A stretch of 64,000 bases of DNA, from NCBI RefSeq assembly GCF_020497125.1, contig NC_059082.1:52970524-53034523 (forward strand), given 5' to 3'. Under the pieces are notes generated by a model, which ran no database searches, was not told where the DNA came from, and worked only from the letters and a program-made list of their open reading frames with translations. A program made the translations under genes and the position numbers. Position 1 is the first letter of the stretch, and each line of letters starts with the position of its first letter. The stretch is from Mauremys mutica (taxonomy: Eukaryota > Chordata > Testudines > Geoemydidae). Positions 34,066 through 46,745 of this stretch are shown here, one piece after another.

Positions 34066-37000
34066 AGGATAAGTGTGAGGAAGTGTACACGGCTCTTTAA
34101 ATTAGCAGCCGGCAGCCCAGCAGGATGTGGGCTAGGGTAGGTTTTTGGCAGAGAGAGCAAGAGAGAGATAGCGACTTAGAAATTATACCGGTTACCTTAT
34201 TTTAATAGAGTTCCTGGTTCAGTTTTAGAAGCTAGTAACTCTCTGATTTGTTACCATTGTCACATGACAGTGGGAAAAGCAGTACAGGGAGAAAAAGGAC
34301 TTAGGAGGACGAGACAGGAGGGAAGGGGAGGAAAAAAATAAAATTAACATTAGAGCAAAAAAGATGCTGGTTCCCAAGATTTCTATGCTTAAAACACTGG
34401 CCTTGTGGTGATGCAGGTCCTCCGACAAGTGGACTGAGTTGGGAGGGGCGTGTGTCTCAGAACTCCAATAGCAGCGGGGGCTGCAGGTCAGGATTGAGGG
34501 GCATGGGCAGAGCTGTGTGAGTGCAAACACGCAGAATTACAAGGGTGCAGTAGGTCAGCCTAGGTATATGATAATGGTTTCTGCCTGCATTATGCCTGGA
34601 TTCTAGCCAATATATAGAGCCCTGTGCAGATACAAAATTTGTACCCGGATCCGATCCATGATCTGCAAACATGTTCCATAGATAGCTGCAGATTTGCAGG
34701 CCGGTACAGTAAGCCTGTGCTGCAGGAGACAGTCACTAGTTTCACCCAAAAGTAGTGATGAAGAAACTAAAGAGAGCTGAGCTTTCCCTCCCTCCCCACA
34801 TTGCTAGCAAACCTCACTTTGTATATAAACATGAAATGCCAAGATATGAGTCATCTTAATGGTAGTGTAGCTAGTACATAAAAACAAGCTGATAAATGTT
34901 TGTTAAAATGAGAGTTGATTTATTACAGTTTGAAAATCTCCCTGCAAGTTGTTTCATGGCAGTTAGAATGTTTTCCTGTGACATAATGGTCATGAACAGT
35001 TGCTTTCTACCAGCGAACAAAATTTCTCAGCTTGAATCAGTCTGTTTGTATTAAAGGCTCATGCTGGACACCATACTTCAGAATGGAAAGAAACCCTGAA
35101 AGCGTCTTCCAATAAAATAGATTCAAGCTATTTTAAGGTGGCTTTTAATACCAGCTGAATAAGTATGTTCTCTTGCACAAAGCCTGGGATCACCTAACAA
35201 AAGATCCTATTCACACATGAGGGAAGATTAAGGTTGGTTTAGGAATCTTTATTCCTTAATTTCTTGGTTTGTTCTGGATTTAACGAATCTCAAAATTAAT
35301 GTTCCATTTATAGAGATCTTGGCACAAGAGCATTTTCTTGGTAGCAAATGCTATGGTGAAAGCACCATTCCTGTAAGCACTTAGGCCGGTACTTAATTTT
35401 ACATGTGTGGATAATCCCATTCAATTCAGCATGTGTGAAAGTGTTTGCAGGAGTAGGGCCAAAGATTGAAAAATAATTTAAATTATAAATTATAATTTTC
35501 ACTAGTTCCTAACTTTCTGCAAAAAATCTCCTTTGCGTTTGAAATTCTTCATGTTTTTGTTTCAGCCAAAGGTGATTTTTTTTGTTTTGTTTGTTTTTTG
35601 TTTGCTGGAAGTTTAAGCAAAATCCCTCCAACTGTTTTTGAATTATGTCAGGCTAACAAAAAATACACTCTTCTCACTGAAAAAAAAAGTGCTGCTGCTT
35701 TTTTTTTTTAAACAGATAGTCACTTTGAAACCTATAATATAAATATATCAATCATATACAATATATAATATAAATATATATCCTCTGATGGATGGAGCAG
35801 AAGCAACTTGCAGCCCCCCTCTGTCAGAGGAAAGGCTATTCATTCATTACTAATGATTAATTATTGCTATTCTATGTTGCCACGTATGAGAAAATCACTG
35901 GCATAGAGCTATCGGGAGGTCCATCCGTTGTTTCACTAGAGGCTGTGTCTGACTGTTCATGTGCGATTAATGATGCTTTCTCCCTTTTAAGTAGGAGGAG
36001 GAGAGGAGAGGTTGGTCATGGGAGTTTTCAGAGGTGAGTGTTCAGGCTACAATCAGGAAGCTGCTAGTCTCTGCCAGGGCCCTGCCAAGATTTCTTGCTT
36101 CGAATAAAGATTCTGTTTGCGTTTATACTCAAGGGACGAATGTTTTTATTATGCATGCAACAGATCTACCCACGGAAAAATAACACACTGAGGTTGCACC
36201 TAGGTGCTTTCTCTCTATACAAACAGAAAGGAACTACCAGCCTGGTCCTGTAAGAGACAGGACATGTGGTGCGATGAAGCCTGATGGGTCATTTGGAAAA
36301 ACAAATACAAATCAAGATGGAGCAAACTAAGTCATATTGCAAGTTCCCAGGGTTTGAGAAGAACGATACATCAAAATGAAGCAAGAGACTCAATATGTAC
36401 AAATCCTCGAGTGTGATACAGAATATAAACTGGTTCAGGCTATGATGTTAGGTGGCCTCTGGCCTTCCTGTTTATGCTGCACTGCTGGTATGTTTCTCAC
36501 ATGTATTCTCCAGCCATAGTCATCTGTGCTGTCTTGGAATTCCTTATTACTTCCTAAACATGCAACATAAAAAGATTAAAACCAAAAACTGGAGGGGGTG
36601 ATAACCAGAGGGGGTGAGGAGGGCTTGAGGTGGTTCCCAGGGAATAGCCTTGTGCCCAGTCCCAGATCTCCCTGAACTCCAGTCAGAGGTCACTGCTGGA
36701 CTGCATCCCTCTGGAGCCTTTTGAGAGTGTTTCAGAGACAGCATGCCTGAAAAACGGGCAGGCACCATAGGATTCACAGTGGCAAATATGCAAAGAATTT
36801 TTAGTTCTATGGACTGGGATATAAGTGGAAGCACAATTGCTTCCTAATCCTTCCCACCACCTCTTCTCCCCAGTGGTCAGTTCAGTGCAGAATGTTGTAT
36901 GCCCAGTGTGTGTCCAACAAAAGAATGGTTACATTGAAAAACTATATAGCATAGCCCTCATGTGTTTGGGGCTTAATAAAAGCAATGTGTGTCAATTATA

Positions 37001-38459
37001 CCTGGCAGCTGAGAGGTGTAGAACATGTTCAATACTTGTCCATAGAGCCTAAAACCTAGAAAGGAAGAACTGCAAATAATATAAGGGAGAGAAATTGCTA
37101 GACAGGAAAAGGCCACTTAGCCCGGTAAAGCTGTTCCTCTCTGGCATTAGCTCAACCCTCACTTTATCCTGGAGCCATCTCTCTCTCTAGGGAAGCGTCT
37201 CTGTCGCCTAAAACCATTATACTGCTTCACTGGAGTGTCCTTAGCGGAGGATCTAGCGATCTGTTTTTGAAACACAGAGTCCTCAAGGGACACATGAACA
37301 CAAAGGCCAGCAGCTACCATTGTATGGCAAATCTTGACTGGCACATGAGTGTCCTGTAATTATTTATGGAGTTACTTGGGAAGAGATTGAGGCTGTTATT
37401 GCTGCCCAGCGGAAATGGCCAGGGGCCCTGTTCTGTAAGAGGCTGAAATTATTTGTTGAATATTTTTCACTAATAATTTTTGGTCTGCAGTTTGTTTGTG
37501 AGCAGGTTCCCACAGTCTCCTAGAACCAGCTATTTAAAGTCAGAGCTGTGCCGACTGAACACACAAGTTGCTTTTTTGTTTTGCATTTAAAAATGTATTG
37601 AGAGTGAGTTTCAGCACATGCATACCTGTGTTACTTTCAGTGCATTCATAGGAGACACGTTCCCAAACAGAATATTACAGAAAATGTATGGAATGGTTTT
37701 ATGTCTGTCATGACAGATAGTCACATCTAGTAACACAGCAGTAATTTACGGCCTTTGCCGGCCTTGCCTTAGGAAATATCCTTTTATAACCACCTTGTAA
37801 AAGCACACTGCAGTGTTATATTTCCACCATTCTCACAATCACAAAAAATAAGGATCTGGGAATCACCATGCTGGAACAGAGTAGGGCCCATATAATCCAG
37901 TATTCTGTGTTACACGGGCCAGCACCAGGTACTTCAGAGAAAACCCATAATCAACAATTAGGAATAATCTACAGTGGGGTAGTTTTCTTCCTGATCCTAT
38001 CAGTTAGAGGCTGGTTCATGTCCTGAAGCACGAAATCCCTAATTTATTTCATTTTATCCTACTGAATGTAACTGTAGATGTTGTTATTACCCATACAAGC
38101 CCCAGTGCAGGGACACTTCCCTATTCAGCAGAGCACTGAATCCCATTGCTTAAGACATGCTTAAAGTTAAGCATGTGTTTAAGTGCTTTCCTGAATCAGA
38201 GCCTAAATCACTTGGAAATCCCAAAGGAAATCGGTCAGGAATTGCCTGGAATGCCTGATTTATCTTCCTCATACCTTTCATTATTTGATATATCTATATT
38301 ATTGCTGCCTATTCATCTCTTCTCTAAACAGTTCCAGTTTTTTTCAGTAAAATCTCATACATGGACTGTGCGATGGCCTAAGGAGACAGGCAAATGGGGC
38401 AGACAATCAGCATGGTACCCCTTCTACCAGCACTGCACCACCCATCTCAGACCTTAGCA
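34066..38459. other. Intergenic, no gene recognised
   Basis: AT-rich, especially 35460-35790, which includes poly(T), poly(A) and ATATAAATATAT runs. No homologous ORF or RNA gene was seen. Confidence 0.5.
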
Positions 38460-39314
38460 TGGGATGAGGTGGCAGAAGGAGGACAGCAGCCCCTAAGGGG
38501 TTAGGAGAAGGGAACTCAAAAGCCACACCTCTTTCCAAGGGCTGTCCAATGGAAGGGGAAACAAGACGATCCTGGGGGCGGCAACAACAAGGGAGGTGGA
38601 GGGAGGGGAGGCAGGGGCAGTGTCAGGAACAGGACTGGGAACGGGCAGAACCGGGAGCAGGGACAGAATTGGGAACCCTGGCAGCCGGGATGAGGCATCT
38701 CTTGACTGGGCACAGGGGTCGAGGGAGCAGGAAAGGGACCCATGATGATGCCAGACTCTGATGCCATAGCCAATTCAGTGCCTGCAACCATGGCATTAGG
38801 AGGGAGGGAGTTTTCACTGGTAGGGTCCCCAACCAGATGGGGTGGCAGCTGCCCTGCATCAACAGGGGACACTCCCGATGGCTCGGAGCCTGGCCACTCA
38901 CCACCAGCCATCGCCCCAGCCGTCTCAGAGGCCATGATTAAGGTGCCCCCTATGGCCAGGCAGGTGGACGAGACAGGGGGCACCTTGCGAGTAAGAGCAG
39001 GGACAGCAGTCAAAGGGAGGGGAGAGAGGAGAAGATAGGGCAGCGTGATGGAACTGCCACACAAGTAGAGGCCTGCTGGCAAAGGGTCATTTTCCCCCTG
39101 GGTAACCAGGATCAGATCTCGATCTCCTCAAAGATGGAGCAAAAATTCCCACCTGCTACCCTGGAGTCCTCCGCGCCAGTGACCGAGGTGACACTTGCCA
39201 CGGTGCTGATGAGGGTGGGGGAGGCTCCACCCAAGACCCCCACAGGGAGAGATTCCAGAAGGGAAGCGGTATTTCTACCCATTGCTGCCATGACTGCCCC
39301 AGCCAGCTCTGCTG
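38460..39314. repeat. GC-rich segment, unrecognised, with 188-aa minus frame
   Basis: A GC-rich block with sharply different composition from both sides. Its longest frame (minus, 38516-39082) is Pro/Ser/Leu-rich and lacks a domain I recognise; a second minus frame (39112-39348) is Ala/Ser/Val-rich. It could be a LINE ORF1 relic or a non-autonomous transposon. It abuts the truncated 5' side of the hAT transposase relic at about 39315. Confidence 0.35.
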
Positions 39315-41110
39315 GCTCATTGCCATTGTGAGAATGCTTGCTACCCAAAACCTAGCACTGCGTGGCACTTCAGATCAGCTGTATGTGCCAAACAGTGGAA
39401 ACTTCCTTAAAATTGTGAAGCTGATGGCTGAGTTTGATGCTGTACTCCAGGAGCATCCAAGAAGAGTCAACACCCAAGAAATGTACACACAACACTACCT
39501 TGGAAAAACTATTCAAAATGAGATCACACAGTTACTGGCAACAAAAGTCAAACAGAAGATTGTGGCAGATCTGAAGTCAGCAAGATAGTACTCTGTTATT
39601 CTGGACTGCACACCTAAGATCAGCCAGGCAGAACAAATGACTTTGATGGTGTGTTTTGAAACAACAACAACAGGACCTAGTGAAAATGTCCCTGCAGTGG
39701 TGACTGTCAGAGCATTTTCTAGAATTTATTGACATTGATGAAACTACAGGAGCTGGTATGACAAATGTGCTTTTAAAAAGTTAGAAGATACAGGAATTAC
39801 GATAGCCGACATGAGAGGTCAGGGCTACAATAATGGTGCCAACATGAGAGGAAAGAACAGAGGAACGCAGACACGGATCCGAGAGTTAAACCCTTGAGCG
39901 TTTTTATCCCATACAGTTCTCAATCATTGAACTTGGTGGTTGATGATGCAGCATCAGCTTCTAGTGAGGCTGCTGAATTTTTTTAATGTAATTCAAAGCA
40001 TCTATGTATTTTTTCTCTGCATCAACTCATCGATGGCAAGTTTTGAAGCAACATCTGGGAACATCCTCTCTGACCCTGAAACCACTGAGTTCCACACAAT
40101 GGGAAAGTCAAGTGGAGGCGATAAAGCCTATCAAACACCAGATTGGGAAGATAGATGATGTCATAATTGCCATTATGGAGGATAATGCTATGACAGAAAC
40201 TGTTCATGGGAGAACAGTGGCAGAGGGAAATGGAATCACCAGAAACATACATAACTTCAAATTTCTGTGTGACTTAGTGTTGTGGCATGACATACTGTTT
40301 GAAATAAATGTTGTAAGCAAGAGACTCCAAGGTGTTGATCTTGATATATCTGGAGCAATGGAAGAACTGGACAAAGCAAAGTCATACCTACAGTCTTACC
40401 GGTCAGAGGAGGATTTCAAAACGTTCTGAAGAGTGCACAGAAGTTGGCAGAGGAACTTCACGCTGAAGCTATTTTCCCACCCATTCAAGAATACAAGAGT
40501 CACCGAAGAAGAAGACATTTTGATTATGAGGCACATGATAATCCCATAAGAGACCCCCAAACAACAATTCAAAGTTGAATTCTTTAACCAGGTGCTAGAT
40601 TGTGCAATACAGTTAGCTGAATGTTTCGTGCAGCTCAAGGAACCACAGCAGTATATCTGGGATGTTGTATGATATTCCAAAACTCCTCACTATACCTGAA
40701 GAAGACCTATATCAGCAATGCAGGGTGCTAGAGACAGTGTTGACACATAATGACATGCGCGATATTGATGCGAGTGGTTTAGGTGATGAACTGAAAGCCC
40801 ATTTCAGCAGGATCAACTCCAAAGGGTGTTCTGGAATATATGTGCACAAATAAGATGACCACCCTCTTTCCAAATGCTTTTGTGGCTCTGCTCATACTTC
40901 TAACACTTCCTGTAACAGTTGCCAGTGGAGAACGCAGCTTCTCCAAGCTGAAGTTAATAAAAACAAATCTACGCTCCACAATGACACAAAAGAGGCTGGT
41001 TGGCCTTGCAACCATCTCAATAGAGCATGAGCTGGCCCAGACTGTGGACCTTCAGGAAGCAGTTCAAATCTTTGCAACCAAGAAGGCACAGAAAGCACCA
41101 CTTTGATTAT
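39315..41110 (+). pseudogene. hAT transposase relic (ZMYM1/DUF4371-like)
   Basis: Fragments in successive plus frames match a hAT transposase of the type related to zinc-finger MYM protein 1. They run in order: LATQNLALRGTSDQLYVPN with NGNFLK-like context (39340-39420); an RNase-H-fold part with 'GQGYNNGANMRGK' (39810-39860); a long helical middle (40004-40429); and the C-terminal hAT dimerisation motif LPVTVASGERSFSKLKLIKT (40905-40964). Several frameshifts and stops break it, for example after 39588 and near 39735. The N-terminal BED/TTF part is missing, cut off by the GC-rich block. A possible element end lies near 41357 (reverse complement starts GGGGCCAGCCC). It is inactive. Confidence 0.85.
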
Positions 41111-41362
41111 TCAAACAGATAAAAATGCCAATGTTTACTATGAAGACAAGAAAAGTTAAGTGTTACTTAAAATTTTTGAACAAGGCATTTTAAGTTGTTT
41201 TCCTTTATTGGGGTTGGTAGCAGAGCAGTAACATAAGAGAAATAGAACAGGAAGTAGGCAGAATTGAGACCTTTCAAAATTTTGGCCCAAGCGAGAGGGT
41301 GTGGGGGGTCATTTGAGCTCTCCGCCTCAGGTGCCAAAATGTTGTGGGCTGGCCCCGCTCCC

Positions 41363-41681
41363 AGCTAAATACAAGATCAAACAGATAGTTAGAATATGTG
41401 CTAGCTACTTATTCTAAACTAAGAGACAATTCAAGGTGAAGTGGCCCATCAACACCCCTGTAGTCATAGGACAAAAAGTGGAGGTTGTGGGTTACAGATT
41501 GCTGTAATAAGCCACAAATCCAGTGTGTCTGTTCAGTCCATGATTGTTGGTGTCTAGCAAAGTTATGAATTTAAGGTTCCAGGCTCGTTTTCTGAAGTGT
41601 TGTGCAGGTTTCCTTTGCAGATGAGGACTGAGATTTCAGATATAAAGTGATCACTTTGTGAAAAGAATTCACCCACACGGA
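41363..41681 (-). mobile_element. Penelope-like fragment, minus orientation
   Basis: In reverse complement this matches 43930-44123 on the plus strand, sharing 'GATCTTGTATTTAGCTG', 'CACTTCACCTTGAAT' and 'TGGCTTATTACA'. It is therefore a second copy, in opposite orientation, of the same retroelement. It ends at 41681, where a large hAT-like insertion starts. Confidence 0.6.
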
Positions 41682-43788
41682 CAGTACTGGGTTTACAATG
41701 GCGCCAGGCCCATGCTCAACAGAGGCCCATCAGCCGGCCAGGTGCTGCACTTCACTTGCGGTGCCAGCCAAGGGGCCACTGCAGGCTGGCTCCTCTCCTC
41801 TCTAGCCCTTCCCCCGTGCTCCTCTCGACTATCCGGCCAGCCCAAGTATCCCCATCCCATCCCCTCCGCCCACTCGCTCCTCTGCTGGCTGGGCTGGAGG
41901 GCTCTCGGGGGTCACGTCCCACAGGGATCTGCCTGCGCAGCTCTGGCTCCGGGCAGTCTTGCTCTGCCCGCCACCTCCTGGGGCTGAGCCGCCTGGGACC
42001 AGTGCAGGGGCCAGGTCATTCTCGGCCAGCATTTGGGGGTGGGGAGGAGGGGGCTCATCTGGGCCCCAGGCAAGGGGGTTCTGAGGGAGCCTGGCCTGGG
42101 CATGCCCCTCCCCCTCTGATCCCTGACCAGCCCTAGCTGTGATGCTGCTCATTCCAGGCAAGGCAAATAGCCCCGCCCAGTGGGCTAGTGAGTGTGGCTG
42201 TGGGGCAGGCAGGGTGGGGGGAGTGGGTCTCTGGAGATGGTGCTGGGTAGTGGGGGTCTGTGTGGGGTACACCTGGGCCCCAGGGGGAATGAAAACAGCC
42301 CAGGTCCCCCTCCTTCAGCATTCTTTGCTTCCCTGCAGAAAGTGAAGGAGGAACAGGGGTGTGTGATTGGGAATGTTCATGGCACAGTTTGGGGGCATTG
42401 CCCCCCAAATAGAGGTGAGGGGGTGGGGGCCACAGGGGTGCAAGATCACATGCCACTGCGCCCCACGCCATTTCTGTGAACGCAGAGCTGCACAGCCTGG
42501 CTGAAAAAAGAAGGTGCTGCTCAGCTCCCTGGACTTTGAAGCTGACACCACCTTCTGGGTCCTAGTGCTGGTTGTGCTCCCTTCTGTGTGCTGGCAGCCA
42601 TCCTTCATTTTGTACAATAGTGAGTGCCTGCGGTAGGGCAGGGGGAAAGAGGGAGTGGGGAAGGAAGCGGGTGGTATGTGGAGGAGATGGAGTGGTGGGC
42701 CAGGGGCATGAGATGGGGAAGCGGGGGCCCAGCATGCAGATCCCCTTGGCAGCAGCTAGGGCTCCCCTGTTTAAGCAGGGTCATCAAACCCTCACCCTGA
42801 CAAGCCCCACCTCCCCTGCATCTGTACCACCCTGATGAGCCCCCCAGACACCCTCCCCACTGAGCCCCAGCCACCTACACCCCCACCCAAATGAACCCCA
42901 CATCCCCTGCACCCAGACCCCTCCCCACTGAGCTCCAACCACTTTCATTTGGTGCCCCCTGCAGACTCTCATTGCCCCTGCACCTGCACCTGGAACCTCC
43001 CTGTGCATCCAGATCCCCCACTGAGCTGCCTGCACCCAGACTGCCTCACACAGAACCCTCTTATCCCCATCTGGATTCCCCCCCTCACACTAAGTCCCTC
43101 TGCAGTTGGATCCTGCTGCCAGGCTGAGCCTCCCTGCCCACAGCTGGTGTGCCTGGCGCAAAAGGGGCAGGGCCCCAGGGTGTTTCTGTGGCAGGCATGG
43201 CCCTTGTGCTGTGTCAGGGTCAGTTTCAGCCTCACTGCCAAGACCCTGTCCCAGGGGGGCGGGGGAGGCTGCAGGGTATTCTCCCACCTTCATGTAGCCA
43301 GTGTTCCACATTTATTTGTGTTTTTTAAAATTCTGCAATTTTTTTTTTTAAATATGCACAGAATTTGATGCAGAATTCCCTCAGGAATATGGAGCACTGT
43401 ACAGCAGTGATGATGGGACTGTGAAGGTGGTGCTGGACAGTAGGGGATCTGTAGCTGGGGGAGCTTGACAGGTGGTATGGTGTGCAGATCAGCGGGAGGG
43501 GTCTCTAGGCAGGGGGTGCCGGGCATAAGGGCAGGGCACTGGGTGGGGGCCATGTGGAAGGGGCACGCTGGCAGCACAGGGCTGGGCGGGCCAGTGTGCG
43601 TCTAGCAGTTTTGGGTTTGTAAACAGTGCCATTGTGCTAGGCTGAGTGGGGCCACTGTGCTGCGCCTCATTGCCCCCAACCAGCCCCTCGCTTTGCAGAA
43701 CCCCCCCCCCCATCACATGCCCTATTTCCCCAACGGGGGCCCACAAATATGTTTGGCGCCAGGCCCACAAAAAGTTAATCCGGCCCTG
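41682..43788. mobile_element. Non-autonomous hAT-like element, 2.1 kb, GC-rich
   Basis: The left end CAGTACTGGGTTTACAATGG and the reverse complement of the right end CAGGGCCGGATTAACTTTTT form loose inverted repeats. Imperfect 8-bp duplications CACACGGA (41674-41681) and CCAACGGA (43789-43796) flank it (6 of 8 match). GGCGCCAGGCCCA occurs near both ends (41701 and 43756). The interior is strongly GC-rich and holds no transposase; the many 60-147-aa frames are composition artefacts. Confidence 0.7.
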
Positions 43789-44234
43789 CCAACGGACAAT
43801 GTGGTGTTTTTGTCTTTTATCTCTTTCTTGTGTGAGTTCATTCGAGAGCCTAGCGAGTGTCTGGTTTCACCCACAGAGTTGTTATTGGAGCATCTAGTGC
43901 ACTTTCAAAAGATGAGCCTGGGAGCTTAAATTCAGAACTTTGCTAAATCATTGTCTGAATAAAGACACTGGATTTATGGCTTATTACAACCATCTGTAAC
44001 CCAATAAGCCCCTTCTTGTCCTATTTACAGGGTGTTAGCAGGCTACTTCACCTTGAATGGTCCCTTACAATATGTGCTAACTACTTATGCTAAACTATCT
44101 GTTCGATCTTGTATTTAGCTGTGGCACACTGAGTACTTTTCCCAGACCTGAGGAAGAGCTCTGTGCAGCTCCAAAGTTTGTCTCTCTCTCCAACAGAAAT
44201 TGGTCCAATAAAAGATATTACCTCACCCCCACTC
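43789..44234 (+). mobile_element. Penelope-like element tail, plus orientation
   Basis: Contains 'CTGAGGAAGAGCTCTGTGCA' and 'GGTCCAATAAAAGATATTAC', typical of a turtle retroelement 3' end I associate with Penelope-like elements. The tail resumes after a hAT MITE at 44667 with 'ATTCTGGGACCAACATGGCT'. It carries no intact frame. The same family is inverted at 41363-41681. Confidence 0.6.
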
Positions 44235-44242
44235 TCTCCAAT

Positions 44243-44658
44243 CATAGGCGCCGACTTCCCCATTTCCTGGTGGGTGTTCAACCCCTCCCCGCCCCCCCCC
44301 CGCCTCTGCACCACCTTTGCCACGCTCCCATTCCACCCCTTCCCCAAAGTCCCCGCCCCCTTCCTGCACCCATTCCACCCCCCTCCCCAAGTCCTTGCCC
44401 CTGCCCTGCCTCCTTCCCTGAGCGCACCGCATCCCCATTCCTCCCCCTCCGTCCCAGAAAGTCCTAAATGCCGCCAAACAGCTGTTAGGTGGCGGGAAGC
44501 ACTGGAAGGGAGGGTGAGGAGCGGGGATGCAGCACACGGGGGGGGGAAGAGAAGGAGGCGAGGAGGGGGGAGCTTGGCTGCCCGTGGGTGCAGTGCACCT
44601 ACTAATTTTTCCCCGTGGGTGCTCCAGCCCCGGAGCACCCACGGATTCGGCACCTATG
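44243..44658. mobile_element. hAT MITE, family B, perfect 8-bp TSD
   Basis: Ends CATAGGCGCCGACTTCC and, reversed, CATAGGTGCCGAATCCG. The direct 8-bp duplication TCTCCAAT (44235-44242 and 44659-44666) is exact. The interior is very GC-rich with C runs on the left half and G runs on the right, giving long but meaningless frames. The family recurs at 46091-46378. Confidence 0.92.
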
Positions 44659-44777
44659 TCTCCAATATTCTGGGACCAACATGGCTACAACACAATTGTG
44701 TGTACTCACCAGAGCAATAATGCATATAAAAATGGCTGGAAGAAAGAATTACAAAGATCATTCTCAACAGTCTATGC

Positions 44778-45089
44778 CAGGGGTCGGCAACCTTTCAGAA
44801 GTGCTGTGCCGAGTCTTCATTTATTCACTCGAATTTAAGGTTTCAAGTGCCAGTAATACATTTTAACGATTTTAGAAGGTCTCTTTCTATAAGTCTATAA
44901 TATAGAACTAAACTATTGTTGTATGTAAAGTAAATAAGGTTTTTAAAATGTTTAAGAAGCTTGATTTAAAATTAAATTAGAATGCAGAGCCCCCCTGGAC
45001 CAGTGACCAGAACCCAGGCAGTGTGAGTGCCACTGAAAATCAGCTCGCGTGCCCCCTTCGGCACCCGTGCCATAGGTTGCCGACCCCTG
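44778..45089. mobile_element. hAT MITE, 312 bp, family A
   Basis: Ends CAGGGGTCGGCAACCTTTCA and, reversed, CAGGGGTCGGCAACCTATGG. The 8-bp duplications GTCTATGC and GTCGATGC match at 7 of 8 bases. This is the same family as 21872-22182 in opposite orientation. Confidence 0.93.
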
Positions 45090-45097
45090 GTCGATGC

Positions 45098-46090
45098 AGT
45101 AGTGATTCAAAGATGTTTTCCTTCATCTTGGGTATGTAACCTGGAAGAACTGGACAAACACTGGGACAAAAAATCAGTGAATTCACATGTTTAAACAAAA
45201 TTGCTTTGACTGTGTTCCTTCTCCATCAGTACCCGGGTAAATGAGTTGACTGTCATGAATGCTCATGGAAGCGGCAAATTATAAGAAAATATTCCACAAA
45301 TATTTGTTGAAAGTGAATTATGAATTTGTAATTGCAAGTATTTATTCTAGAATTTTTGTTTTAAGAGTTATCTTCATCTAGTAAGAAATCAGAAACCTAC
45401 TCGATAACCTATGTATCCTGCCAAAGCAGTTTAAATTTTGAATATAAAATATTTGTAACAGTCTGTCCACAAACAGGCTTCAAGAATTATTGGCAGAAAT
45501 TATCTGACAAAATAACAAATAAATTTTGCAACATTCATATATGTCTGTGGACTATTCAGGAATAGAAAAAGGCAAAATTAATTTAATAAATTGTTCACTA
45601 TGAATCTTTTGCCAAGTTCTACCCTGAAGCAGCCTCCAATACCATGGCATAGAAGGAAACCAATGCAGTAATGTGCCAAAGAGCCCTAGAGCAGTGTCTT
45701 CAACAAGACATGAATGAAACAGAGTTGCTCGAAAGCAATTTGTTTTGTTGGATGAGTGGCTGTTCTACCCACTGTATAATATAGAGAAATTACATACTAG
45801 CCCTTTAAATAGCTGGAGTCCTCTAGTGGCTCTCAAAATCTTCTATGATTCAGAAGCCACCAGAACCCTGCCAAAGTAGCTGCCTGTATGTGTAGCTAGG
45901 CCTTGCCTGTTGTCTATAGTAGGTCAACTTGGTTATTTAGATCCCATTGTGCCCTTGTGGTTCCTTCATATATATTATCTATGCAGTGTACAGAGCAGAA
46001 GACACGACACTACCCCTTACTTAGTCGCTCCTATTCTCTGCCTGTGGTGCATAATGGTTTAGTCTCCTTTGGGCCAGAATACTTTGGTCT
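45098..46090. other. AT-rich intergenic, no gene recognised
   Basis: Mostly AT-rich unique sequence between two MITEs, with no recognisable ORF or RNA gene. Confidence 0.5.
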
Positions 46091-46378
46091 CATAGGTGCC
46101 AACTCTGTGGGTGCTCCGGGGCTGGAACACCCATGGGGGAAAAAATTGTGTGTGCTGAGCACCCACCGGCAGCCCCCCTATCAGCACCTCCCCCTCCCTC
46201 CCAGCACTTCCTGCCCACCGTGATCAGCTGTTTTGCAGCATGCAGGAGGTTCGGGGGGGGGGAGGAGCAAGGATGCGGCGTGCTTGGGGGAGAGGGTGGG
46301 GCAGGGTGAGTGGGGTGGGGTCTGGGGCAGAGCTGGGGGTCAAGCACCCCCTGGCACATTTGAAAGTCGGCGCCTGTG
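46091..46378. mobile_element. hAT MITE, family B, shorter copy
   Basis: Starts CATAGGTGCCAACTCTGTGG and ends (reversed) CACAGGCGCCGAC. Flanks are TTTGGTCT on the left and T-TTTGGTCT on the right, consistent with an 8-bp duplication with one extra T. The internal G run at 46251-46262 and the composition match the copy at 44243-44658. Confidence 0.82.
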
Positions 46379-46425
46379 TTTTGGTCTAGTTTCACTTGTT
46401 GGGTTTAGTGTGCAGATGCTGGATA

Positions 46426-46505
46426 GAGTTGGTGGCCTGTGACATACAGGAGGTCAGACTAGATGGTTGGTTGGTTTCTTCTGACCTTAAACTGTGATTC
46501 TGTGC
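46426..46505 (+). repeat. CR1 3'-tail fragment
   Basis: Contains 'ACATACAGGAGGTCAGACTA' and 'TTCTTCTGACCTTAAACTGT', ending GTGATTCTGTG, a decayed CR1 terminus. It is interrupted on its left by the MITE at 46091-46378. Confidence 0.7.
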
Positions 46506-46549
46506 CTTACAATATGTTAAAGTGGGCACTGGGAGATTGTGGCTATTAG

Positions 46550-46745
46550 CCAGGATGGGCAACGATGGTGTTCCTAGCCTCTGTTTGCCAGAAGCTGGGA
46601 ATGGGCGACAGGGGATGGATCACTTGATGATTACCTGTTCTGTTCATTCCCTCTGAAACACCTGGCATTGACCACTGTCTGAAGACAGGATACTGGGCTA
46701 GATGGACCTTTGGTCTGACCCAGTATGGCCACTCTTATGTGTGGA
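46550..46745 (+). repeat. CR1 3'-end fragment, second subfamily
   Basis: Contains 'GGGATGGATCACTTGATGAT', 'GAAACACCTGGCATTGACCA' and 'GATGGACCTTTGGTCTGACC'. It is the plus-strand counterpart of the tail at 303-500. Confidence 0.82.

Noticed and set aside
41658..44720. Many 60-187-aa frames in GC-rich sequence
   Set aside because: All fall inside non-autonomous hAT elements with C/G runs; frames occur on both strands with Pro/Ala/Gly-rich products.
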